A DNA stretch of 64,000 bases, taken from positions 667,541-731,540 of the forward strand of contig OZ025842.1 in assembly GCA_964019425.1 (NCBI GenBank), in the 5' to 3' direction. Below, piece after piece: positions 43,968 through 52,600 of the stretch. A model generated the notes under the pieces. It had not been told where the DNA came from, made no database searches, and saw only the letters and a program-made list of their open reading frames with translations. How positions within the stretch are numbered: position 1 is the stretch's first letter; every line of letters begins with the position of its first letter. The position numbers and the translations under genes were made by a program. The DNA comes from Flectonema sp. DT1601. Lineage: Eukaryota; Euglenozoa; Diplonemea; Diplonemida; Diplonemidae.

Positions 43968-44232
43968 TTTTATTGCCCGTTCACCTCTGTTTGCCAAGCA
44001 GAGAAAATGAACCGAGACTTACCGTGCTTATCCTATTTTTATGTAGAAAATTTAATTTATATTATTTAATATATTTTTCTTTTGGCTTTTCCCCCCGAAA
44101 GACGTAATTTTCGCCGCTCCTGTGTTAATGTTAAAGCTAAGACCGAGCCCCAGCAATACTCTGCTAATAAATCTTTTCTGCGAATTTTTTCATGGTGGGT
44201 CAAACCCCTAAGAAATAAAAAAATCTGCAATT

Positions 44233-44352
44233 GCCTGCGGCCATACTCTGGTGAATGCACCCCATCCCGCCCGATTTGGGAAGTTAAGCACCAGCAGGCC
44301 TGGTTAGTACTGCGGTGAGTGATCACGTGGGAACCCCGGGTGCTTGCAGGCT
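44233..44352 (+). rRNA. 5S rRNA directly before the whole YR element
   Basis: Identical to the array 5S by eye. It lies 107 bp upstream of the second interrupted SL gene. Confidence 0.95.
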
Positions 44353-44459
44353 TTTTCCCTTACTTCCCTACCCGCAAGCAAGCATTTCTGCTAGTTCTGG
44401 CTGGTAGTTCTAAAAGCCACACAATTTCTAATTACCTGGGGTAACTGCTTTTTAAGGTT

Positions 44460-44485
44460 AACCAACGATTCTAAAGCTACAGTTT
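44460..44485 (+). ncRNA. SL exon interrupted after nucleotide 26 by the whole YR element
   Basis: Exon nucleotides 1-26 stand left of the element. Nucleotides 27-39 and the SL intron resume at 49634 (to about 49721). The break point is identical to that at 42709. Confidence 0.93.
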
Positions 44486-44855
44486 TTGCAAATTTATTTC
44501 AGTAATTGCGCAGCCATCCAAAATGCACCAGAATTTAGGCAGAAAACTTTCTTACTAGAAAAGTAAGAAAGGTTTTTGCCCAAGGAAAAGATGCTGGATT
44601 TCTGCGCATAAGCAGGTTTAGGAAAGATAGATAAGGTATAATAGGATGAGAAAGGACTCCTTTTAGCAGGCAATCTGGTTTTGAAATCTAGGTGTTCGGC
44701 TGCTAATTCAGTTAGCAGTAAAAAATCATGGAGTTTTGGTGCTAAGTTGTCTTTTTGTTATAGTTTAAATAATTTGGATTCTAATAAATTTATTCTTTTA
44801 CTTTTGCAGTTATTTGCCACTTTGTCACATCTCACCACTAAAAGTAAAAGAAAAA
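44486..44855 (+). repeat. YR element repeat A1
   Basis: 370 bp, repeated as A2 at 49070-49439 without visible difference. It contains two hairpins (CTTTCTTACT with AGTAAGAAAG; CTGCTAA with TTAGCAG) and a splice-acceptor-like tract near its end. Confidence 0.9.
44790..44809 (+). promoter_or_regulatory. Candidate SL trans-splice acceptor for the element's Gag mRNA
   Basis: TTATTCTTTTACTTTTGCAG ends at 44809, 45 bases before the Gag ATG, with TCTAATAA just upstream as a possible branch site. It is the best pyrimidine-AG acceptor in the window. Confidence 0.5.
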
Positions 44856-45919
44856 TGACTACTGCAACTATTAAGTGCATGAATGATGATGAGATTGAAG
44901 GATTTCTAGCAAGCACAATGGGCCACAAAGTTAGGGCCTTCTTCGTTAATGATTTACCATTAGAAGGAATAGTGAAGATTGACAGAGCAGGCAAGGGTGG
45001 AATTTATAACCAAGCTATGAGTAAAACTGTTAGGGAACTGGGACAAACAGGATGTATCAAAATAGATGTATTAGAAGCTCCTAATGTGAGTGAAATCGAA
45101 CCAGGAATCGCAGCTGCCGTGATAGCACGCACGAGGGAAGAAAGTCAGAAGCGGGATGCTGCAGTTCGACAAGAGAGCGAGGTGCGTTCGCATGAGACAA
45201 ACATCCTCAAACAAGAAGTAATTGGAATTAAAGATCAGTTCCAGCAGTTTCAACAGTCTCAACTGCAGTTTCAGCAGCAGCTTCAGCAACAATTACAGCA
45301 ACAGCTCCAGCAGCATTTTCAAAATACACCACATCAGCAGACCTCGCAGGGGCCACAGCCTGTACCACCACCAGTGCTTCCTGCAGCGCCTCAGCAAGGT
45401 ACTCAGCAAGGTGGAGAAGAGGATTCACAGATGCAGTCTGCTGTATTAGACACGAATAGTGTTTTAGACTGGATTCCAATCATGGAACAACGGCTGACAG
45501 AGATCTTGCTGATTAAACTGGAATCAAAATTCGTAGGAAGAGTTCCCCCTGGACCAGGGATTGAGTTGCTAGAGAATTATTACAATAACTTAGAAAGATT
45601 CATATTAGCTATGGAATTCATCCCAGGATGGGACAAGAACGAGAATGCAGTCTCATTAGGAAATAACTTGTTGAGAGATTTGAAGATTCAGAATATGTAT
45701 TGCATGAATGGGACAAAGAGGTCGGATCTAATCAATCAGCTTAAAACAGAGGCTAATGATCCATTACAGAAGGCTAATGCAGTACTTATGGCAAAGAAGA
45801 AAGCAATTACCAGAAACCTTACAAGCAGTGCAAGTACAAAAGGAAGAAAAGGAGGATATGTTCCATTCCGTAGGACGTTCCAGCGAGGACAGGGAAACGG
45901 AAGGGCTGGGGGACAATGA
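44855..45919 (+). CDS. YR element ORF1, Gag-like protein
   Basis: 354 residues from the ATG that closes A1 (MTTATIKCMNDDEIEGFLAS). A folded-looking N-terminal part is followed by a glutamine-rich coiled-coil stretch (about residues 127-158), a proline/glutamine linker, a second helical part (LDWIPIMEQRLTEILLIKLE) and a basic, glycine/arginine-rich tail (RTFQRGQGNGRAGG) suited to RNA binding. No zinc knuckle is seen. The Gag role is inferred from its position, coiled coil and basic tail. Its stop codon overlaps the next ATG (ATGA). Confidence 0.7.
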   Translation: MTTATIKCMNDDEIEGFLASTMGHKVRAFFVNDLPLEGIVKIDRAGKGGIYNQAMSKTVRELGQTGCIKIDVLEAPNVSEIEPGIAAAVIARTREESQKRDAAVRQESEVRSHETNILKQEVIGIKDQFQQFQQSQLQFQQQLQQQLQQQLQQHFQNTPHQQTSQGPQPVPPPVLPAAPQQGTQQGGEEDSQMQSAVLDTNSVLDWIPIMEQRLTEILLIKLESKFVGRVPPGPGIELLENYYNNLERFILAMEFIPGWDKNENAVSLGNNLLRDLKIQNMYCMNGTKRSDLINQLKTEANDPLQKANAVLMAKKKAITRNLTSSASTKGRKGGYVPFRRTFQRGQGNGRAGGQ

Positions 45920-48900
45920 CTGGCGACGTCCAGCCCTACACTGCCAGTGAGGAGAGCAAGAGCCTCGGGAAACTTGCTACAAATATTGAAGGTAAAGAAG
46001 CAGGTAGAAATAGAAAGAGGAACACTGAAAATTCAGAGAAATCTCAAAGTAATTGGTCTAATGCGCAGGTATACCCCGGGAAAGCCTGGGATGGCAATTT
46101 CAAAAAGTATCTCATCTCTAAGTCCAGTCAGGGAAAATTCAAAGAATCTCAAGAATCTGGAAAAGACAGACTTAGTAGAAAAAGTGGAGGAAGAACCCAG
46201 AAGGGACTCTTCAGGGGTGATCCAAAATGTCCTTCTAGACATAGTGGAGCCTTCTGCCTTGAGCAGAAATCAGAAGGAAGACTCTGTGGGAGTGCTCCAA
46301 GCAACAGAAAGACTTGGAGAGACAATGGAGAAGATGTGGGCAAAGGAGACCACTTCCAGCAGGAAGCAGCTCTGGAAGAGACTGATAAATTGGGCAGGCA
46401 GCCAGAACCTACAAGTCAATGGGGACACAGCTGTTCTCTTCGTGATGGCAACGGGAGCAGCGGAATCGGCGCTTCTTACATATTCAAAGCACCTGTCAGC
46501 CCTGATGGGGAAGATGGGAATGGACAGCAAGCCACTTTTAACCTTAGCAGCAGCAATCAGAGCAGCAGGAGGGAACATTCCAACTCAGCAAGCAATCCCC
46601 ATGAAGAGGGAGCACTTAGTAGGATGGGCGATGAAACAATGTACGAGGACGAGAGTCGCGATGCTCATCAGCTGGAAGGCAGCCGCACGATGGGGAGAGA
46701 CAGCAGGACTAGCAAGGGAGCAGTTTATACTAATTTCAAAGGAAGAAATAATAATAGATTGGGCAACCACACCAAAGGGCCGCAGAGGCAATCCGTTCTA
46801 CCCGAGCAGATGGGCCGTGTTGGTCGGGGATCTCGTGGAGGAAATAGCGGATGGACTGACGGAAATAGAAGAATTCGAAACCTTACATCCGTGGGACACA
46901 TCACGACTAGTAAAAGAGTGGAAGGAAGACAGTATTATGAAGACCTATACAGCCCACTCGATAAAAAGAGGCGCAATAAGCACCTTACTAGAGCTCCTCG
47001 CGAGCGGATGCGACCTGAAGGAAGAGCTGATAAGCCGCCTTGCAAAGCACTCGACGACGTCGGCGATCTCAAATACAACAATAAGATACGGAGGGAACGC
47101 AATCGCCACCGCTCGGGCTCTGAAGACATCCTTAGTGACGAAGTTCCTATAAAACTGATAAGAAAAATGGGGGCTCAGTTCACACACAGGGCTAAGTCAA
47201 CAAGGATACCGAGTACGAGCTACGAGAAGTCGGCCCCATTACACGCAGCGATCGTACAGCCGATGGATATTCAAATAATCAAAGACCGGATGCTCCCGAG
47301 CGTCCTAGAGCGTTTCAACGAGACTTGGGACTTGACATTTAAAAATGCAGGAAATCTGAAAAGTTTAGGTAAAAATAGAGAGAAGAATCCCCCTCCCAGA
47401 CTCGAACCGGCGCTCCCTAACGGCCCTTCGAGACACTCATCCCGTTCTCCCTCCAACCATTCCACCACTCCCCACCTGAAAGATAAAAAAACCCAAAATT
47501 CTTTTCAAAAAACAAAGCTTTCCTGTCTTCACTCTAAGGAGTTAGTAAGGTGTAAAATTGCAGTACCTTTTAAGAAGGAACTTTCTAAGTCCAGGAACGT
47601 GCCTTTCACAGTTTTCGAGGAAAGGGAGACAGGAGATAGGCAGCGCTTTATCTTGTGGACTAAGGAAGAGAACGAGAAGATTTACGAGACTGGATATGAA
47701 CCGTTTGTACCTTTACAACATATCTCGAAGTACTTAGGTGCAGTGCACTCAGAAGTAGCTTCTTTAAGAGACTTTAAAACAGGTTTTTATCAGATACTTA
47801 TTCCAGAGGCTTCGAGACCTCTTTTTACCTTCGAGGATGCCTCGGGGGACTGGTTCGCGCTAACCAGATTACCGATGGGGCACGTTTGTGCGCCCGAAAT
47901 TATGAATACGATTACTGCAGTAGTTTCTGGCGACCCCTTGTTTGTTAGGCCAGAATTTGCAGAAAAGCAAGTGAAAATTGATTGGTGGATAGATAATATA
48001 AGGATTTATGGGGATAAAGAAAGGGTCCGAGAGGCCACGAATAGAATGGACGAGTTTGCCAGGCTTTGCAACGCAACCTGGAAGGTACAAGATACTGTTA
48101 ATTTAGGCACTGAATACGAATTTTTAGGTGCATTTTTCTCACATCCTACTAGGGAAGTTTCTTTAGGTGAAAAGATTACTAAAAGAATAAAAGCTTGCAA
48201 TTTGAACTGCATAACTGCAGCAGCAGCAGAGTCTCTTTCGGGCAGGCTTTTGCATGCTAGTGCCATATCGGGGGTCCCTCCTGGTAGGTTCTGGTTTGCA
48301 ATGAAGTTTCTGCGAAGACTTACTAATAAGCTCAATCGAGGAGCAACTCTTGTTTCAGAAAAGATTTCTTTACCAAACTCAGTGAAAGCTGAGCTGCGCG
48401 CGTGGATGCACCAAGTCCAGAAGGGACGTACTATTTTACCAGATGAGAAGGTCGGTAAAACTGCAGAGGTCTTTATCGATGCCTCGCTCAAGGGCTGGGG
48501 AGGTGTGATTGTTTGGGACTCTGCAGAGATGGAAATCTTAGGTGGCCAATGGCCTTTAGGCGAAGAACGCCATATTAGCATTCTCGAGGCAGATGCCTTA
48601 GGGAAGACTTTGAGCGCTATTACTAGAGCGGACCATTTGTCCATCTGGGTCGATAACACCACGGTCTGCGGATCGTTCAGAAAGAAGATGTGTGCTCGCT
48701 CACACTCTCTTAATTCATTTATTTTAGTTTCAATAGAAAAATTACTTCGTTTAAAATGTTCTTTCACACTTCAATGGGTGAGCACAAAGTATAACCCCGC
48801 AGACATCCCCTCGAGGGAGCCTATCACCTCGGAGACGAGGGCGAAGGTCGAACTTGCGCTCGGGGGCTTCTTCAACTCGCGACGGGGTGGCGGAGCCGGT

Positions 48901-48957
48901 GTCACGCCGAATCGAAACGGGCACCAGCCACTACCCCAACGCAATAAACTGTCTTAG
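45916..48957 (+). CDS. YR element ORF3, reverse transcriptase - RNase H
   Basis: One open frame of 1,013 codons. Its first 400 or so codons overlap the whole recombinase ORF in another frame and read as a low-complexity, charged, Ser/Asn/Arg-rich protein. The recognisable part starts about residue 550: an RT core with LRDFKTGFYQILIPEASRPL, FTFEDASGDWFALTRLPMGH and KIDWWIDNIRIYGD, then a connection region. RNase H follows from about residue 850, with FIDASLKGWGG, ISILEADALGKTL, SIWVDNTTV and LQWVSTKYNPADIPSRE, typical of DIRS/Ngaro/VIPER elements. The enzyme copies the element RNA into DNA. The real start may be internal. Confidence 0.85.
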   Translation: MTGDVQPYTASEESKSLGKLATNIEGKEAGRNRKRNTENSEKSQSNWSNAQVYPGKAWDGNFKKYLISKSSQGKFKESQESGKDRLSRKSGGRTQKGLFRGDPKCPSRHSGAFCLEQKSEGRLCGSAPSNRKTWRDNGEDVGKGDHFQQEAALEETDKLGRQPEPTSQWGHSCSLRDGNGSSGIGASYIFKAPVSPDGEDGNGQQATFNLSSSNQSSRREHSNSASNPHEEGALSRMGDETMYEDESRDAHQLEGSRTMGRDSRTSKGAVYTNFKGRNNNRLGNHTKGPQRQSVLPEQMGRVGRGSRGGNSGWTDGNRRIRNLTSVGHITTSKRVEGRQYYEDLYSPLDKKRRNKHLTRAPRERMRPEGRADKPPCKALDDVGDLKYNNKIRRERNRHRSGSEDILSDEVPIKLIRKMGAQFTHRAKSTRIPSTSYEKSAPLHAAIVQPMDIQIIKDRMLPSVLERFNETWDLTFKNAGNLKSLGKNREKNPPPRLEPALPNGPSRHSSRSPSNHSTTPHLKDKKTQNSFQKTKLSCLHSKELVRCKIAVPFKKELSKSRNVPFTVFEERETGDRQRFILWTKEENEKIYETGYEPFVPLQHISKYLGAVHSEVASLRDFKTGFYQILIPEASRPLFTFEDASGDWFALTRLPMGHVCAPEIMNTITAVVSGDPLFVRPEFAEKQVKIDWWIDNIRIYGDKERVREATNRMDEFARLCNATWKVQDTVNLGTEYEFLGAFFSHPTREVSLGEKITKRIKACNLNCITAAAAESLSGRLLHASAISGVPPGRFWFAMKFLRRLTNKLNRGATLVSEKISLPNSVKAELRAWMHQVQKGRTILPDEKVGKTAEVFIDASLKGWGGVIVWDSAEMEILGGQWPLGEERHISILEADALGKTLSAITRADHLSIWVDNTTVCGSFRKKMCARSHSLNSFILVSIEKLLRLKCSFTLQWVSTKYNPADIPSREPITSETRAKVELALGGFFNSRRGGGAGVTPNRNGHQPLPQRNKLS
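45947..47152 (+). CDS. YR element ORF2, tyrosine recombinase
   Basis: About 400 residues in the same frame as Gag, beginning shortly after its stop; the exact start is unclear. The C-terminal half has the tyrosine recombinase catalytic pattern in order: arginine in AARWGETAGL (codon 46688), HSIKR (His 46955, Arg 46967), the second histidine in RLAKHST (47048) and the tyrosine in IRYGG (47087). The family cuts and rejoins DNA through a covalent phosphotyrosine and is thought to integrate the circular copy of the element. All four landmark positions are occupied. Confidence 0.85.
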   Translation: MRRARASGNLLQILKVKKQVEIERGTLKIQRNLKVIGLMRRYTPGKPGMAISKSISSLSPVRENSKNLKNLEKTDLVEKVEEEPRRDSSGVIQNVLLDIVEPSALSRNQKEDSVGVLQATERLGETMEKMWAKETTSSRKQLWKRLINWAGSQNLQVNGDTAVLFVMATGAAESALLTYSKHLSALMGKMGMDSKPLLTLAAAIRAAGGNIPTQQAIPMKREHLVGWAMKQCTRTRVAMLISWKAAARWGETAGLAREQFILISKEEIIIDWATTPKGRRGNPFYPSRWAVLVGDLVEEIADGLTEIEEFETLHPWDTSRLVKEWKEDSIMKTYTAHSIKRGAISTLLELLASGCDLKEELISRLAKHSTTSAISNTTIRYGGNAIATARALKTSLVTKFL

Positions 48958-49069
48958 ACAGCTTCTCTGTGTTTGCTAGTTTGATCCATTAGTTTGTTTT
49001 ATTAGTTTAATTAGTTTCATCTATACATTTCATTCGTCAGGTGCATGATATGGAAGGCAAGCGCAATTA
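48895..49069 (+). repeat. YR element repeat B1
   Basis: 175 bp, repeated as B2 (49459-49633) without visible difference. It overlaps the end of the RT-RNase H frame. B1 and A2 are joined at 49069/49070 in a sequence equivalent to the joined ends of a circular copy. Confidence 0.9.
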
Positions 49070-49439
49070 TTGCAAATTTATTTCAGTAATTGCGCAGCCA
49101 TCCAAAATGCACCAGAATTTAGGCAGAAAACTTTCTTACTAGAAAAGTAAGAAAGGTTTTTGCCCAAGGAAAAGATGCTGGATTTCTGCGCATAAGCAGG
49201 TTTAGGAAAGATAGATAAGGTATAATAGGATGAGAAAGGACTCCTTTTAGCAGGCAATCTGGTTTTGAAATCTAGGTGTTCGGCTGCTAATTCAGTTAGC
49301 AGTAAAAAATCATGGAGTTTTGGTGCTAAGTTGTCTTTTTGTTATAGTTTAAATAATTTGGATTCTAATAAATTTATTCTTTTACTTTTGCAGTTATTTG
49401 CCACTTTGTCACATCTCACCACTAAAAGTAAAAGAAAAA
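49070..49439 (+). repeat. YR element repeat A2
   Basis: Second copy of A1 (370 bp, no visible difference). Confidence 0.9.
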
Positions 49440-49458
49440 CCCACCCTCCATCCCTCCG

Positions 49459-49633
49459 GCCGGTGTCACGCCGAATCGAAACGGGCACCAGCCACTACCC
49501 CAACGCAATAAACTGTCTTAGACAGCTTCTCTGTGTTTGCTAGTTTGATCCATTAGTTTGTTTTATTAGTTTAATTAGTTTCATCTATACATTTCATTCG
49601 TCAGGTGCATGATATGGAAGGCAAGCGCAATTA
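49459..49633 (+). repeat. YR element repeat B2
   Basis: Second copy of B1. It ends GCGCAATTA at the junction with exon nucleotide 27 of the SL gene. Confidence 0.9.
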
Positions 49634-52600
49634 CTGTACTTTATTGGTACAGTCTCAATATCTAAGCTTGCTTAGAATATTTAGCCAACCTCTTAGGAAG
49701 AATTCTCTTCTTTTGGGGTTTTTTTATTGCCCGTTCACCTCTGTTTGCCAAGCAGAGAAAATGAACCGAGACTTACCGTGCTTATCCTATTTTTATGTAG
49801 AAAATTTAATTTATATTATTTAATATATTTTTCTTTTGGCTTTTCCCCCCGAAAGACGTAATTTTCGCCGCTCCTGTGTTAATGTTAAAGCTAAGACCGA
49901 GCCCCAGCAATACTCTGCTAATAAATCTTTTCTGCGAATTTTTTCATGGTGGGTCAAACCCCTAAGAAATAAAAAAATCTGCAATTGCCTGCGGCCATAC
50001 TCTGGTGAATGCACCCCATCCCGCCCGATTTGGGAAGTTAAGCACCAGCAGGCCTGGTTAGTACTGCGGTGAGTGATCACGTGGGAACCCCGGGTGCTTG
50101 CAGGCTTTTTCCCTTACTTCCCTACCCGCAAGCAAGCATTTCTGCTAGTTCTGGCTGGTAGTTCTAAAAGCCACACAATTTCTAATTACCTGGGGTAACT
50201 GCTTTTTAAGGTTAACCAACGATTCTAAAGCTACAGTTTCTGTACTTTATTGGTACAGTCTCAATATCTAAGCTTGCTTAGAATATTTAGCCAACCTCTT
50301 AGGAAGAATTCTCTTCTTTTGGGGTTTTTTTATTGCCCGTTCACCTCTGTTTGCCAAGCAGAGAAAATGAACCGAGACTTACCGTGCTTATCCTATTTTT
50401 ATGTAGAAAATTTAATTTATATTATTTAATATATTTTTCTTTTGGCTTTTCCCCCCGAAAGACGTAATTTTCGCCGCTCCTGTGTTAATGTTAAAGCTAA
50501 GACCGAGCCCCAGCAATACTCTGCTAATAAATCTTTTCTGCGAATTTTTTCATGGTGGGTCAAACCCCTAAGAAATAAAAAAATCTGCAATTGCCTGCGG
50601 CCATACTCTGGTGAATGCACCCCATCCCGCCCGATTTGGGAAGTTAAGCACCAGCAGGCCTGGTTAGTACTGCGGTGAGTGATCACGTGGGAACCCCGGG
50701 TGCTTGCAGGCTTTTTCCCTTACTTCCCTACCCGCAAGCAAGCATTTCTGCTAGTTCTGGCTGGTAGTTCTAAAAGCCACACAATTTCTAATTACCTGGG
50801 GTAACTGCTTTTTAAGGTTAACCAACGATTCTAAAGCTACAGTTTCTGTACTTTATTGGTACAGTCTCAATATCTAAGCTTGCTTAGAATATTTAGCCAA
50901 CCTCTTAGGAAGAATTCTCTTCTTTTGGGGTTTTTTTATTGCCCGTTCACCTCTGTTTGCCAAGCAGAGAAAATGAACCGAGACTTACCGTGCTTATCCT
51001 ATTTTTATGTAGAAAATTTAATTTATATTATTTAATATATTTTTCTTTTGGCTTTTCCCCCCGAAAGACGTAATTTTCGCCGCTCCTGTGTTAATGTTAA
51101 AGCTAAGACCGAGCCCCAGCAATACTCTGCTAATAAATCTTTTCTGCGAATTTTTTCATGGTGGGTCAAACCCCTAAGAAATAAAAAAATCTGCAATTGC
51201 CTGCGGCCATACTCTGGTGAATGCACCCCATCCCGCCCGATTTGGGAAGTTAAGCACCAGCAGGCCTGGTTAGTACTGCGGTGAGTGATCACGTGGGAAC
51301 CCCGGGTGCTTGCAGGCTTTTTCCCTTACTTCCCTACCCGCAAGCAAGCATTTCTGCTAGTTCTGGCTGGTAGTTCTAAAAGCCACACAATTTCTAATTA
51401 CCTGGGGTAACTGCTTTTTAAGGTTAACCAACGATTCTAAAGCTACAGTTTCTGTACTTTATTGGTACAGTCTCAATATCTAAGCTTGCTTAGAATATTT
51501 AGCCAACCTCTTAGGAAGAATTCTCTTCTTTTGGGGTTTTTTTATTGCCCGTTCACCTCTGTTTGCCAAGCAGAGAAAATGAACCGAGACTTACCGTGCT
51601 TATCCTATTTTTATGTAGAAAATTTAATTTATATTATTTAATATATTTTTCTTTTGGCTTTTCCCCCCGAAAGACGTAATTTTCGCCGCTCCTGTGTTAA
51701 TGTTAAAGCTAAGACCGAGCCCCAGCAATACTCTGCTAATAAATCTTTTCTGCGAATTTTTTCATGGTGGGTCAAACCCCTAAGAAATAAAAAAATCTGC
51801 AATTGCCTGCGGCCATACTCTGGTGAATGCACCCCATCCCGCCCGATTTGGGAAGTTAAGCACCAGCAGGCCTGGTTAGTACTGCGGTGAGTGATCACGT
51901 GGGAACCCCGGGTGCTTGCAGGCTTTTTCCCTTACTTCCCTACCCGCAAGCAAGCATTTCTGCTAGTTCTGGCTGGTAGTTCTAAAAGCCACACAATTTC
52001 TAATTACCTGGGGTAACTGCTTTTTAAGGTTAACCAACGATTCTAAAGCTACAGTTTCTGTACTTTATTGGTACAGTCTCAATATCTAAGCTTGCTTAGA
52101 ATATTTAGCCAACCTCTTAGGAAGAATTCTCTTCTTTTGGGGTTTTTTTATTGCCCGTTCACCTCTGTTTGCCAAGCAGAGAAAATGAACCGAGACTTAC
52201 CGTGCTTATCCTATTTTTATGTAGAAAATTTAATTTATATTATTTAATATATTTTTCTTTTGGCTTTTCCCCCCGAAAGACGTAATTTTCGCCGCTCCTG
52301 TGTTAATGTTAAAGCTAAGACCGAGCCCCAGCAATACTCTGCTAATAAATCTTTTCTGCGAATTTTTTCATGGTGGGTCAAACCCCTAAGAAATAAAAAA
52401 ATCTGCAATTGCCTGCGGCCATACTCTGGTGAATGCACCCCATCCCGCCCGATTTGGGAAGTTAAGCACCAGCAGGCCTGGTTAGTACTGCGGTGAGTGA
52501 TCACGTGGGAACCCCGGGTGCTTGCAGGCTTTTTCCCTTACTTCCCTACCCGCAAGCAAGCATTTCTGCTAGTTCTGGCTGGTAGTTCTAAAAGCCACAC

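Larger units (their letters stand above)
43274..44485 (+). repeat. 5S-SL array, block 2 (between the two insertions)
   Basis: Holds the 3' part of the first interrupted SL gene (43274 to about 43361), 5S genes at 43627 and 44233, one intact SL gene at 43854, and the first 26 nt of the second interrupted SL gene at 44460. Confidence 0.95.
44486..49633 (+). mobile_element. Tyrosine-recombinase retrotransposon (VIPER/Ngaro/DIRS group) in the SL exon
   Basis: 5,148 bp, inserted in the same orientation as the SL gene. Parts in order: A1 (44486-44855), Gag-like ORF, tyrosine recombinase ORF, RT-RNase H ORF, B1 (48895-49069), A2 (49070-49439), a short link, B2 (49459-49633). Split direct repeats of type A1...B1-A2-B2 and the lack of a target duplication are hallmarks of YR retrotransposons. 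The gene order with YR before RT is that of the trypanosome VIPER elements. A1/A2 and B1/B2 are identical by eye, so the insertion is very recent. The element looks whole. Such elements are thought to integrate a circular DNA intermediate by recombination. It probably belongs to a family adapted to the SL array. Confidence 0.92.

Noticed and set aside
45228-45479. Minus-strand frame with alanine/valine repeats opposite Gag
   Set aside because: Mirror of the CAG/CAA-rich glutamine tract of Gag; composition artefact.
48006-48767. 253-codon minus-strand frame inside the RT-RNase H region
   Set aside because: It is a shadow of the strongly coding plus-strand RT-RNase H frame, with no recognisable domain.
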